61,216 bases of DNA from Clostridia bacterium (lineage in GTDB: Bacteria; Bacillota; Clostridia; Oscillospirales; CAG-272). Made by a program: the position numbers and the translations under genes. Positions 42,577 to 51,451 of this stretch are shown one piece after another. The notes under the pieces are model-generated. The model was not told where the DNA came from. It did no database searches and worked only from the letters and a program-made list of their open reading frames with translations. Numbering within the stretch: position 1 is the stretch's first letter; each line of letters opens with the position of its first letter. The stretch lies in contig JAFWYJ010000061.1 in NCBI GenBank assembly GCA_017517745.1, positions 1 through 61,216 on the forward strand, written 5' to 3'.

Positions 42577-43821
42577 TTAATCATACAGCTTCGCCCAACG
42601 GCGTTTTTTGATGACGTTGGCAACCACCAAAACCACCAACGAGCCGAGGATCACGGCGCACGCGACCTTGATTCCCACGCCGATGCTGCTCTCGACCTTC
42701 AGCTCCTCCCAAAGATCGTTGAGAAGCGTCAATCGCTCGGGAGAAAGGTTGAGATATGCCTGTCTGGGAATCTCGTCATCCACGCCGTAAAGGATCTCCA
42801 TCGCGCCCTCGTGTGTCTCCATCATAGCCTCCTGATACTCGGTGCTGTTTCTGACCGTTGTCAGAGGAGACGCGTAATAGGTATAGATGGCATTTGCAAC
42901 GCCGACGTCCTCTTGGCACATGAAATTGATGTATTCCAGCGCCAGATCATAATTCTTGGAGCTGTTCGGAATGCACATCGCATCCATGTAGAAGTTGGTT
43001 CCCTCCTTCGGATAGAAGAAGGAAAGATCCTCGTTATCCTCGTACATGCTCAGAAAATCTCCCGCATAGTACGCCGCCACGGCAGCAGAGCCGCTCTTCA
43101 TTTTGTTGAAGATCTCGTCCATGACGTATCCCTGCACAACGTCCTTCTGCCGCTTGAGCAGCTCCAACGCCTCGCGCCACTCTGCTTCGGTCGCCTCGTT
43201 GACGTCATAGCCAAGATAATAGAGCGCGGTGCCAAACGCGTCACGGCTGTTGTTGAACTGCAGAATATCGCCCGTGTAGTCGGTGTCCCAAAGCAGCTCC
43301 CAGCTGCCGATCTGCGCGTCATCCTCGGCGACGATGCTTGCGTTGTAGATCACGCCGACCATGCCGTAAAAATACGGAACCGAGTAGACGTTGTCGGTAT
43401 CGTCCTCATAATAGACGTTCTCGCCCTTGAAGGCGTCGTCAATATCGGCATAATTGGGGATCTTGGAAAGATCGAGCGGAGCCAACATATCCTCCGCCAC
43501 CATGCGTTGGATCATATAGTCGGACGGCACGATCACGTCGTATGTCGCCGCACCGCTGCTGATCTTGGCGTACATATCCTCGTTGCTGGAATAGGTCGAG
43601 TAGTTCACCGACACCTTTTTTCCGTATTTTTGAAAATAGTATTCCTCAAACGCGCGGTTCACGTCCAAAGAATCCTCCGAGCCGTCGGAGATGTATTCGC
43701 CCCAATTATACACGTACAGCGTTTGTGTCTCCCCGGCAGAGGAGCAGGAAGAAAAGATCCCGACGCAGAGCAACGTCAACAGCAGTGTCAAAACCGCATA
43801 CCAAAAACCGAATCGTTTCAT
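42577..43821 (-). CDS. potD: Spermidine/putrescine ABC transporter substrate-binding protein, with C-terminal membrane anchor
   Basis: This 414-residue binding protein captures polyamines outside the cell. It has a signal sequence with lipobox FSSC, then LYVYNWGEYISD (the PotD opening), YDVIVPSDYMI, PYFYGMVGVIYN and DAMCIPNSSKN. Unlike the usual PotD it ends in a predicted membrane segment (about residues 380-402) and the basic tail KKRRWAKLYD, so it may be held at both ends. It is the last gene of the potABCD operon, overlapping potC by 4 bases. Confidence 0.93.
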   Translation of the reverse strand: MKRFGFWYAVLTLLLTLLCVGIFSSCSSAGETQTLYVYNWGEYISDGSEDSLDVNRAFEEYYFQKYGKKVSVNYSTYSSNEDMYAKISSGAATYDVIVPSDYMIQRMVAEDMLAPLDLSKIPNYADIDDAFKGENVYYEDDTDNVYSVPYFYGMVGVIYNASIVAEDDAQIGSWELLWDTDYTGDILQFNNSRDAFGTALYYLGYDVNEATEAEWREALELLKRQKDVVQGYVMDEIFNKMKSGSAAVAAYYAGDFLSMYEDNEDLSFFYPKEGTNFYMDAMCIPNSSKNYDLALEYINFMCQEDVGVANAIYTYYASPLTTVRNSTEYQEAMMETHEGAMEILYGVDDEIPRQAYLNLSPERLTLLNDLWEELKVESSIGVGIKVACAVILGSLVVLVVANVIKKRRWAKLYD

Positions 43822-44654
43822 CTGACCTTGCTCCCTCCCGATAATTTTCTATCCTTTTTTCGCTGTCTGCTCTCTCCCGCCGAGCCCGCCACGTTGACGG
43901 CGATCAGAAGGATCAGGATCGCAACCATCATCAGCGTGCAAAGCGCGTACATGCTGAATTTGACCTCGTGCGCGGTCTGGTTGTAGATGTAGAGCGGAAG
44001 CGTTTTGAAGTCGGGTGAGCTGACGAAATGGCTGATGACGAAGTCATCAAGAGAGAGCGTAAAGCCCATCATCAGTCCCGAGATCACACCCGGCATGATG
44101 TAGGGAAGCTCCACGCGGAAAAACGTCTGCGCGGGGGTACATCCGAGATCGAGCGCCGCCTCGGTCAGGCTCTTGTCCATTTGACGGAAGCGCGGAAGGA
44201 TCTGCAGAATGGCATACGGCAGATTGAAGGTGGTGTGCGCAATCAGCATCGTCCACATGCCCAGCGTATCGCCCAGTCCGATGATGGCTCCCACGCCGAC
44301 GAACAGCAGCATCATCGACACGCCGGTCACGATGTCGGGGTTCATCATAGGAATGTTGGAAACGCTCTCCGCCGTTCTTTTGTAATATTTGTTTTTCGAG
44401 CGCGAGATCGCAAATGCCGCGAGCGTGCCGATCAGCGTTGCGAGGCAGGACGAGGTCACCGCCAAAAAGAGCGAATTTTTCAACGCCGCAAGTGCCTCTC
44501 CGTCGCGGAAGAGCTCACGGTACCAATACAAAGAAAATCCCGCGAAATTGCTCAGGCTTCCCGATGCGTTGAAGGAAAAGATGATGACCACCAAAATCGG
44601 CGCGTAGAGGATCAAAAAGATCAGACCGATGTAAAATTTAGACAAAAATTTCAT
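43818..44654 (-). CDS. potC: Spermidine/putrescine ABC transporter permease PotC
   Basis: This 278-residue inner membrane permease has six predicted segments and the ABC-coupling loop LTEAALDLGCTPAQTFFRVELPYIMPGV (EAA motif). Together with PotB it forms the polyamine channel. The gene overlaps its neighbours on both sides by 4 bases (ATGA), typical of tight translational coupling in pot operons. SLDDFVISHFV is a usual PotC feature. Confidence 0.94.
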   Translation of the reverse strand: MKFLSKFYIGLIFLILYAPILVVIIFSFNASGSLSNFAGFSLYWYRELFRDGEALAALKNSLFLAVTSSCLATLIGTLAAFAISRSKNKYYKRTAESVSNIPMMNPDIVTGVSMMLLFVGVGAIIGLGDTLGMWTMLIAHTTFNLPYAILQILPRFRQMDKSLTEAALDLGCTPAQTFFRVELPYIMPGVISGLMMGFTLSLDDFVISHFVSSPDFKTLPLYIYNQTAHEVKFSMYALCTLMMVAILILLIAVNVAGSAGESRQRKKDRKLSGGSKVR

Positions 44655-45472
44655 ACGATAATATCCTCCTCGCTATCGGAAAATTTATTCATGATCGCGA
44701 GAGAGATCAGAATGAGGATCATCATCACAAGCGAGATCGCCGCACCGGTGTGATAGGTCACGGCATTCTTGAACTGACGCTCGATCGTGTCACCGATCAG
44801 GTCGAACGAGCCGCCGCCCAACTTCTGCGAAATATAGAAGGTGCTGATCGAGGGAACGAACACCATCGTAATCCCCGAAATGACACCCGGCATACTCAAG
44901 GGGAAGATCACGCGGAAGAGCGTCTGTCGGTTGTTGCAACCCAGATCCGCCGCCGCCTCGAGATATCTGCGGTCAAGCTTCGTCATCGTGGTGTAGATCG
45001 GAAGCACCATGTAGGGCAGAAAATCGTAGATCATACCCAGAATGACCGCCGCATCGGTGCCGATGAAGGTCAGCTTCTGAAAGCCGAGACGCGTCAGGAA
45101 GGTGCTGACGATGCCGCCGTTGTCGAGAAGCGCCATCAAAGAATAGGTACGGATGAGCAAGCTGATCCACATCGGGAGCATCAGCAGCACAAGCAGCACG
45201 TTGCGCGTCTTTTCGGACATGCGCGCCATGCAATATGCCAAAGGATAGCCGATCAGAAAGCAGACCGTTGTGGCGATCAGCGAAAATCCGAGCGACATGA
45301 CAAAGGTATGCGAATAGGACGACAAAGACAGGATGTTCTCAAACGTGAAGCTGCCTTCTCGGTCGGTAAACGCGAAATAAATTACAAACAACAGCGGAGC
45401 AACGATGAAAATGGCCGACCACAACAGGTGCGGTGCCGCGGCGATCCGCTCAAACACAGATCTTTTTTTCAT
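44651..45472 (-). CDS. potB: Spermidine/putrescine ABC transporter permease PotB
   Basis: This 273-residue membrane permease has the EAA-type loop [27 protein letters not shown] and NRTYSLM-like sequence ([13 protein letters not shown]) typical of PotB. It is the second gene of the operon, overlapping potA and potC by 4 bases each. Confidence 0.94.
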   Translation of the reverse strand: MKKRSVFERIAAAPHLLWSAIFIVAPLLFVIYFAFTDREGSFTFENILSLSSYSHTFVMSLGFSLIATTVCFLIGYPLAYCMARMSEKTRNVLLVLLMLPMWISLLIRTYSLMALLDNGGIVSTFLTRLGFQKLTFIGTDAAVILGMIYDFLPYMVLPIYTTMTKLDRRYLEAAADLGCNNRQTLFRVIFPLSMPGVISGITMVFVPSISTFYISQKLGGGSFDLIGDTIERQFKNAVTYHTGAAISLVMMILILISLAIMNKFSDSEEDIIV

Positions 45473-46596
45473 TCCTCTTCCATCTCCTCCGTGACATCGG
45501 AGAGCTTGTCCAACTCATCGCTGAAGGAGGAGTAGTCTCCGAACATTCCGGAAAACTCCGATTTTTTCATGATGTGGATCGCGTCGGGATCGATCGAAAG
45601 TCCGATCGTCTCTCCCTCCGCCACAAAATCGGTCGTCTGGATCATCCACTTGAATCCCGCAACGTCGACAATGATCTCATAATGCACGCCGCGGAAGGTC
45701 ACCGTGGTCACGAGGCCCTTGAGCATTCCGCGCTCGGGAGAAACCACGTCCACGTCCTCGGGGCGAACGACAACGTCCACCGATTCGTTCTTTTCAAAGC
45801 CACCGTCCACACAATCAAACACGTGTCCCGCGAATTTCGCGCGGCGATCTTCAAGCATCACGCCGTCGACAATGTTGGATTCTCCGATGAAATCGGCAAC
45901 GAAAGCATTCACCGGCTCGTTGTAAATATCCGTGGGAGAGCCGATCTGCTGAATATGTCCGTTTTCCATAACCACGACGGTGTCGGACATCGAAAGAGCC
46001 TCCTCCTGGTCATGGGTGACGTAGATGAAGGTGATGCCGGTCTGGTGCTGGATATTCTTCAGCTCGTTCTGCATATCCTTGCGCAGCTTGAGGTCGAGTG
46101 CCGACAACGGCTCGTCCAAAAGCAGCACCTTGGGCTGATTGACCAGCGCACGCGCAATTGCGACGCGTTGCTGCTGACCGCCCGACAGTGTGCTGACACG
46201 GCGGCGCTCAAATCCCTTGAGGTTGACCATGGCAAGCATTTCCTTGACCTTGGTCTTGATCTCGGCGTCGGGACATTTGCGCAGACGAAGACCGAACGCG
46301 ATGTTATCAAACACGTTCAGATGCGGAAAGAGCGCATATCTCTGAAACACGGTGTTGACCTGACGCTGATAGGGAGGAACGTCATTGATCCTCGCGCCGT
46401 CAAAAAACACGTCTCCGTCATCCGGCGTCTCAAAGCCGCCGATGATGCGCAGCGTGGTGGTTTTTCCGCACCCGGAGGGACCGAGCAACGTAATAAACTC
46501 CTTGTCGTGAATTTCCAGACTCAAATTGTCCAGAACGGTCTCCCCGTCATACGCCTTAGAGATCCCGTCCAGCCTTATCAGCACCTTCTTGTCCAT
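45469..46596 (-). CDS. potA: Spermidine/putrescine ABC transporter ATP-binding protein PotA
   Basis: This 375-residue ATPase drives polyamine import. It has Walker [11 protein letters not shown]-loop [11 protein letters not shown], signature LSGGQQQR, Walker [13 protein letters not shown] and the H-loop YVTHDQEEA, then a C-terminal TOBE-type domain (residues about 240-370). I took the ATG at 46596. The strongest AAAGGAG lies 12 bases upstream, with an out-of-frame ATG between, so initiation may be slightly weak. It heads the potABCD operon under the promoter at 46747-46775. Confidence 0.94.
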   Translation of the reverse strand: MDKKVLIRLDGISKAYDGETVLDNLSLEIHDKEFITLLGPSGCGKTTTLRIIGGFETPDDGDVFFDGARINDVPPYQRQVNTVFQRYALFPHLNVFDNIAFGLRLRKCPDAEIKTKVKEMLAMVNLKGFERRRVSTLSGGQQQRVAIARALVNQPKVLLLDEPLSALDLKLRKDMQNELKNIQHQTGITFIYVTHDQEEALSMSDTVVVMENGHIQQIGSPTDIYNEPVNAFVADFIGESNIVDGVMLEDRRAKFAGHVFDCVDGGFEKNESVDVVVRPEDVDVVSPERGMLKGLVTTVTFRGVHYEIIVDVAGFKWMIQTTDFVAEGETIGLSIDPDAIHIMKKSEFSGMFGDYSSFSDELDKLSDVTEEMEEE

Positions 46597-46746
46597 TCCG
46601 CATAAATACTCCTTTACAAAGAAAAATAAAAAAATATTCATGGAAGCGCGCGGACACCCGTCCGCGGTCGAAACCGATTGATTCAAAAGGCTGAAAAAGT
46701 TGAAAAAACCGAAATTTCGACAATATCACCATAAATCGTATTCTAT

Positions 46747-46775
46747 ATTGTAGCAGATATAAGAGCAAATTGCAA
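46747..46775 (-). promoter_or_regulatory. Promoter for potABCD
   Basis: On the minus strand TTGCAA (46775-46770) and TACAAT (46752-46747) are 17 bases apart, about 150 bases before potA. The 499-base spacer 46597-47095 also holds a polypyrimidine tract at about 46855-46922 and the zapA promoter. I see no gene in it. Confidence 0.65.
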
Positions 46776-47016
46776 TACATTTTTAAAAAAATTCAAAATT
46801 CGTCATATTTCATAAATATTCCCAACCAATCGAAACCGTTCAAGATTATCCCGCAAAAATCATTCCTTTTCTCTTTTTTCCGTTGTTTTTCTCTTTTTTT
46901 CTCCTTTTTCCTTCTTTTTTTCAGCGGTAGTTCGACTGCAAAAAACGCTTTTTTCGGGATGCAATCAAACGTCGAATCTTTTTTTAAAAAATTTTAAAAA
47001 AATTTGAAAAAAACCC

Positions 47017-47045
47017 TTTTCAAGCGCATTTTTTTATAGTATAAT
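47017..47045 (+). promoter_or_regulatory. Promoter for zapA
   Basis: TTTTCA (47017-47022) and TATAAT (47040-47045) are 17 bases apart. The -10 box is perfect and the -35 weak. Confidence 0.6.
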
Positions 47046-47095
47046 ATATATTGAATAATTGTTAGGGGAACACGAAAGGAGTCACTGTCAAAGCC

Positions 47096-47728
47096 ATGAA
47101 ACAAAAATACACCATCACCGTTGCCGATATGGAGCTGAATATCATCAGCGATGCCGCACCCGACGAGGTCGAGAACATCGTCGGAATGCTCGACCGCCGC
47201 ATGAGAGACATCAATCTCAAGAGCCCCCGTTGCACCAAGAATGAGGCGGCGGTTCTCTGCGCGCTTTCCTATTGCTCCGAGCGCATCGCCATGCAGGAGG
47301 CGTTCAAAAAGGTGGAAAAGGACGCGTTCCGTTTCGCAGGCGAGAACGAAAAGCTCAAAAAGACCATCGAGAGTATGCAAGAGGAGCTGGACAATCTGCG
47401 CAAGGATGCGGCTGTCATGCGCTCGATCCTCGATCGCGCCACGCTGACCTCTGCCGCTCCCGTGCAGGAAAAGCCCAAATACATCCCGCAACCCGCGGCA
47501 AAGAAAGAATCTTCCGAGGTCGAGCAGCTCTCCGTTTTTGACGAATTGCCCAAGCAACCCACCGCTCCCCTCCCCTCCGCCGCAGCCGCACAGGAGACAG
47601 AAGAGCCCGTTGCCGCAAAGGAGCCGATCGCTCCCGAAGCGCCCACGCCCGTAAAAAAGGCGCAAAAACCGGCAAACAAGAGCCGTGTGGGCAACATGTT
47701 CGATCTGTTGACCTTCAGCGACGTCTGA
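47096..47728 (+). CDS. zapA: Cell division protein ZapA, long form
   Basis: This 210-residue protein opens with the ZapA domain (residues 1-75: YTITVADMELNIISD, VGMLDRRMRDI, EAAVLCALSYCSER). A coiled coil follows (residues about 80-120), then a Pro/Ala/Glu-rich tail and a short C-terminal motif (RVGNMFDLLTFSDV). ZapA bundles FtsZ filaments at midcell. Most ZapA proteins are about 90-120 residues, so the tail is an extension, probably flexible with a terminal docking peptide; that is inference. The U32 gene starts 5 bases after its stop, as often seen in Clostridia. Confidence 0.85.
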   Translation: MKQKYTITVADMELNIISDAAPDEVENIVGMLDRRMRDINLKSPRCTKNEAAVLCALSYCSERIAMQEAFKKVEKDAFRFAGENEKLKKTIESMQEELDNLRKDAAVMRSILDRATLTSAAPVQEKPKYIPQPAAKKESSEVEQLSVFDELPKQPTAPLPSAAAAQETEEPVAAKEPIAPEAPTPVKKAQKPANKSRVGNMFDLLTFSDV

Positions 47729-47732
47729 TTTC

Positions 47733-49790
47733 ATGAAACGGTTACCCGAGTTGCTCTGCCCTGCGGGATCTCCCGAGTCCTTGGACGCGGCGATCGAGGG
47801 CGGTGCGGATGCCGTCTATCTGGGCGGTGCCGCTTTCAACGCGCGTATGAATGCAAAAAATTTCGGCGGGGACGCTTTGCGCTCCGCCGTTTTGCGCGCG
47901 CACACGTTTGGTGTCAAGGTTTACCTGACGCTCAATACGCTTGCCACCGACCGCGAGCTCCCCGCCTTCGTCGATTCCGCCCGTGATGCTCTTGCGGCAG
48001 GCGTGGATGCATTGATCGTGGCGGATCTCGGTGGCGCGGCGGCAATCCGCCGCGCGTTTCCCACGGCAGAGCTGCACGCGAGCACACAGGCATCCGGACA
48101 CAACCTTTCCATGGCGAAGCAGCTTGCCACGCTCGGTTTTGCCCGCATGGTTGTGGCGCGCGAGATCTCTGCAGCCGATCTTGCGCATCTGGTCAAGCAT
48201 TCCCCCATCGAAATCGAGACATTTGTTCACGGCGCGCTCTGCGTCAGCCATTCGGGACAATGCCTCTTCTCCTCGCTCGTCGGCGGAAGAAGCGGTAACC
48301 GCGGAGAATGCGCCCAACCCTGCCGTCTGCCCTATGCCTGCGCCGACTGCAAAAAGAACGGACAGTCCTACCCACTCTCACTCAAGGATCTCTCGCTTGC
48401 CTCTCACGTGCCGGAGCTGATCGATCTCGGCGTTGCCTCTTTGAAAATCGAGGGCCGCATGAAATCACCCGAATACGTCCGCGACACCGCGCGCATTTGG
48501 CGGCGTCTGTTGGACGAGAACCGCGCGGCAACGCCCGAGGAGATCCGCGCGCTTGCCGATGCCTTCTCGCGAGGCGGATTCACCGACGGCTACTATACCG
48601 ACCGGATCGACCGCCGTATGCTGGGCATCCGCTCGGATGCCGACAAGAGCATCTCGCGCGAGCTTGCCCCCTTCGAGGGACTGACGCGCAGCATTCCTTT
48701 GCGCCTCTCGGCACGGATCGTCGCTGACGCGCCCGCATGCTTGACGCTTACGAACGGTGTCAGATCCGTCACCGTCACGGGAGAGATTCCGATGGCGGCG
48801 ATCAACGTGCCGCTGACGCGCGAGAACGTGGAGCGCAATCTTTCCAAATTCGGCGGCACGCCCTATACCGTGCAGGAGTTTTCTTTGGAGCTTGGAGAGG
48901 GACTGATGCTCCCGATCTCGCGACTGAACGATCTTCGTCGCCGCGCCATTCAAGCACTCGAAGAACAGCCAAATTCCCGGACGCTCGAAGAACGTCCGAT
49001 GCCACCGCGCAAGCCGCAAGGCAAGAGAGACGACCGACGTACGGCTTATTTCCACCGTCCCGAGCAGATCACCGCGCTTGCGAAGGAATATTTCGACATC
49101 CGCTTCCTCCCGCTCCGCAGATTCACTCCCGATGCCAACGGTGTCACGCTCCCTCCCGTCATCTTCGACGGCGACCTTCCGAGCCTGGAAAGCCTGCTGA
49201 AGGATGCCGCCGCAAACGGAGCAAAATACGCGCTGTTTGGCAATCTCGGACATTTGAAGTCGGTGCTTGACGCCGGCCTGATCCCCGTGGGAGATTTCCG
49301 ATTGAACGTCACCAACCGCGAAAGCGTTTGCGAATGGGAGTCTTTGGGTGTCTCTTCGCTGATCCTCTCGCCCGAGCTGACGCTGCCGCAGCTGCGCGAC
49401 GTCGGCGGAAATACCGCCGCGATCGTCTATGGCAGAATCCCCTTGATGACGCTTGAAAAATGCGCGATCCGCGAGATCTCGGACTGCCAAACCTGCGCCA
49501 CCGACCGCGTAGAGATCACCGACCGACGAGGGGTCTCTTTCCCCATTCTGCGCGAATGGGAGCACCGAAACGTCATCTATAACAGCCTTCCCACCAATAT
49601 GTCCGACCGTCAAGAGTTGCTTGATCGCGCGGGAATCTCGGCACGTCACTTCATCTTCAGCACCGAAAAAGCCGACGGGGTTGATCGTGTCATTCGTGCG
49701 TTTTCGTCAAAATCCCCGCTTCCCGGGCAGGTGAGAAGAATCAACGAGGGCTTTGGTATTCAAAAAATAAATGCCAAAAATCAAAAATGA
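47733..49790 (+). CDS. U32 family peptidase-type protein (RNA hydroxylation group)
   Basis: This 685-residue protein carries the complete U32 signature ETFVHGALCVSHSGQCLFS near residue 160, with further cysteines in GECAQPCRLPYAC. A TIM-barrel core starts LLCPAGSPESLDAAIEGGADAVYLGG. Family members once called peptidases are now known in several bacteria to act in prephenate-dependent hydroxylation of tRNA uridine or 23S rRNA cytidine. The long form with a DUF3656-like C-terminal region fits here. Which RNA is modified cannot be told. It is probably co-transcribed with zapA. Confidence 0.88.
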   Translation: MKRLPELLCPAGSPESLDAAIEGGADAVYLGGAAFNARMNAKNFGGDALRSAVLRAHTFGVKVYLTLNTLATDRELPAFVDSARDALAAGVDALIVADLGGAAAIRRAFPTAELHASTQASGHNLSMAKQLATLGFARMVVAREISAADLAHLVKHSPIEIETFVHGALCVSHSGQCLFSSLVGGRSGNRGECAQPCRLPYACADCKKNGQSYPLSLKDLSLASHVPELIDLGVASLKIEGRMKSPEYVRDTARIWRRLLDENRAATPEEIRALADAFSRGGFTDGYYTDRIDRRMLGIRSDADKSISRELAPFEGLTRSIPLRLSARIVADAPACLTLTNGVRSVTVTGEIPMAAINVPLTRENVERNLSKFGGTPYTVQEFSLELGEGLMLPISRLNDLRRRAIQALEEQPNSRTLEERPMPPRKPQGKRDDRRTAYFHRPEQITALAKEYFDIRFLPLRRFTPDANGVTLPPVIFDGDLPSLESLLKDAAANGAKYALFGNLGHLKSVLDAGLIPVGDFRLNVTNRESVCEWESLGVSSLILSPELTLPQLRDVGGNTAAIVYGRIPLMTLEKCAIREISDCQTCATDRVEITDRRGVSFPILREWEHRNVIYNSLPTNMSDRQELLDRAGISARHFIFSTEKADGVDRVIRAFSSKSPLPGQVRRINEGFGIQKINAKNQK

Positions 49791-49814
49791 TGCATATTAT
49801 TTTGCATTTACCCC

Positions 49815-49843
49815 TTGACAAATGAATATTTATGCGCTATAAT
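49815..49843 (+). promoter_or_regulatory. Consensus promoter for the amino acid ABC transporter operon
   Basis: A perfect TTGACA (49815-49820) and a perfect TATAAT (49838-49843) are 17 bases apart, 45 bases before the binding-protein start. Confidence 0.85.
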
Positions 49844-49888
49844 TACTCATGCAATCAATTCAAATTTATACATTTGGAGGAAAAGAAA

Positions 49889-50734
49889 ATGAAAAAATTG
49901 ATTAGCATTCTTCTCGCAGCTGTTATGCTTCTTTCGGTTGCTTTGACGGTTGCATCCTGCTCCGGCAAGGAAATCTATCTCGGCGTGCAGAGCGGCACCA
50001 CCGGTCAGTATTACGTCGACGGCGACGAGGACTGGGGCTTTGACGGCATCAAAGGCTATGCATCCAAGGGCTACAGCAACGGCGGTCTTGCAGTTGCCGA
50101 CATGAAGAACGGCGCTGTAAAGTACGTCGTCATCGACGAGCAGCCCGCAAAGCAGCTGGCACAGAAGGTTGCCGGCATCAAGGTCATCGATGTTGCACTG
50201 ACCGAAGAGGAATATGCTTTCGGTGTTGACAAGAATCAGCCCGAGCTTCTTGCTTCGATCAACGCCATTCTCGCAGAAATGAAGACCTCCGGTGCTCTGG
50301 ACGCCATCGTTGCGGCTTATGCAACCGGCGACGGCATTAAGCCCTTCACCTCCGGTGTGAAGGATCCCGCAAAGGCTGACAAGCAGCTGGTCGTTGCCAC
50401 CAACGCCGCTTTCGCTCCCTTCGAATACAAGGACGGCGACAAGTTCGCGGGCATCGATATGGAAATTGCCGCATACATCGCTGAGAAGCTCGGCATGGAG
50501 CTGGTCATCGAGGACATGGAGTTCGACTCTGTCGTATCTTCCGTTGGCAAGAACAACGTTGACGTTGCAATGGCAGGTCTGACCGTGAACGAAACCCGTA
50601 AGGAATTCGTCAACTTCACCTCTTCCTACTACAACGCAGCACAGATGCTGGTCGTTCCCGCAGATAACACCGATTTCAATGCTTGCAAGACCGCAGAAGA
50701 CGTTCTGGCTGTCCTCGCTGAGCAGGCAAAATAA
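49889..50734 (+). CDS. Amino acid ABC transporter substrate-binding lipoprotein, apparently circularly permuted
   Basis: This 281-residue protein has a lipoprotein signal (VASC, Cys24) and family 3 solute-binding sequence, but with its halves in swapped order. Residues about 28-142 (LGVQSGTTGQYYV, GGLAVADMKNG, VVIDEQPAKQLA, AFGVDKNQPELLASINAIL) match what is normally the second half. Residues about 163-281 (KQLVVATNAAFAPFEY, FAGIDMEIAAYIAEKLG, DVAMAGLTVNETR) match what is normally the first half. The protein ends in TAEDVLAVLAEQAK, just where GVQSGTTG would usually follow. GGAGG lies before the ATG. The permease gene starts 6 bases after its stop. Confidence 0.88.
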   Translation: MKKLISILLAAVMLLSVALTVASCSGKEIYLGVQSGTTGQYYVDGDEDWGFDGIKGYASKGYSNGGLAVADMKNGAVKYVVIDEQPAKQLAQKVAGIKVIDVALTEEEYAFGVDKNQPELLASINAILAEMKTSGALDAIVAAYATGDGIKPFTSGVKDPAKADKQLVVATNAAFAPFEYKDGDKFAGIDMEIAAYIAEKLGMELVIEDMEFDSVVSSVGKNNVDVAMAGLTVNETRKEFVNFTSSYYNAAQMLVVPADNTDFNACKTAEDVLAVLAEQAK

Positions 50735-50740
50735 GACGGC

Positions 50741-51451
50741 ATGGGCTCTTTGAGTAGTGCCTGGAACGTATTTTATGAACAAATGATCACGAAGGGCGGT
50801 TATAAAACTGCCCTTCAAGGTTTGTTTACCACTATTGAAATTGCCGTTCTGGGCTTAGTTATCGGAATCATTCTCGGCACACTGATTGCTCTGGTGAAGG
50901 TGATGCCAAAAAACAATCCCGCCGTGAAGATCGGCTCGGTGATCTGCGATGTCTACGTCGGCTTCTTCCGCGGAACGCCGATGGTCGTCCAGCTTCTGTT
51001 GGGCTATTTCGTGTTGTTACCCATGCTCGGTGTCTCTTCGGACGCCGTTGTCGTGGCAATCATCATCTTCGGTCTGAACAGCGGCGCATACGTCTCTGAG
51101 ATCATGCGCGCCGGCATTCAGTCGGTCGATCCCGGACAGCTGGAAGCGGGCCGCGCCGTGGGACTCCCCTTTTGGCCGGCAATGCTCAAGATCGTCATTC
51201 CGCAGTCGATCAAAAACATTCTTCCCACGCTGGGCAACGAGTTTATCGTGCTGATCAAGGAGACCTCCGTCGTCAGCTTCATCGCGGTTGTCGACCTGAC
51301 CAAGGCATTCAAGTCAATCGGAGATGCAACCTACGAATACATTCTTCCCTACGTCATGCTGGCGTTGGTGTATCTGATTCTGGTGCTGTTCGTCACCTAC
51401 CTGATCAAACTCATGGAAAGGAGGCTGCGCCGCAATGAACGCACCGTATAA
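50741..51451 (+). CDS. Polar amino acid ABC transporter permease
   Basis: This 236-residue HisM/GlnP-type permease has five predicted membrane segments, the N-terminal [20 protein letters not shown] pattern, [16 protein letters not shown], and the EAA-type loop [29 protein letters not shown]. It would form a homodimeric channel with the ATPase encoded next, whose start it overlaps by 17 bases. Specificity for polar amino acids is by family only. Confidence 0.94.
   Translation: MGSLSSAWNVFYEQMITKGGYKTALQGLFTTIEIAVLGLVIGIILGTLIALVKVMPKNNPAVKIGSVICDVYVGFFRGTPMVVQLLLGYFVLLPMLGVSSDAVVVAIIIFGLNSGAYVSEIMRAGIQSVDPGQLEAGRAVGLPFWPAMLKIVIPQSIKNILPTLGNEFIVLIKETSVVSFIAVVDLTKAFKSIGDATYEYILPYVMLALVYLILVLFVTYLIKLMERRLRRNERTV

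Noticed and set aside
40335-43986. Two long plus-strand ORFs (758 and 656 codons) opposite the GH20 gene and potD.
   Set aside because: They cross hairpins and promoters and lie opposite genes with clear motifs, so they are shadows.
46556-46780. A 74-codon minus-strand ORF starting at the strong ribosome binding site upstream of potA.
   Set aside because: It is out of frame with potA, overlaps its first codons and has no recognisable content. The site most likely serves potA at a long spacing.
49889-50734. Frameshift or assembly error as explanation for the swapped halves of the binding protein.
   Set aside because: The frame is single and uninterrupted, with a proper signal peptide, ribosome binding site, consensus promoter and a stop codon 6 bases before the permease. 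A joining artefact would rarely leave all of these intact, though reads would be needed to exclude it.
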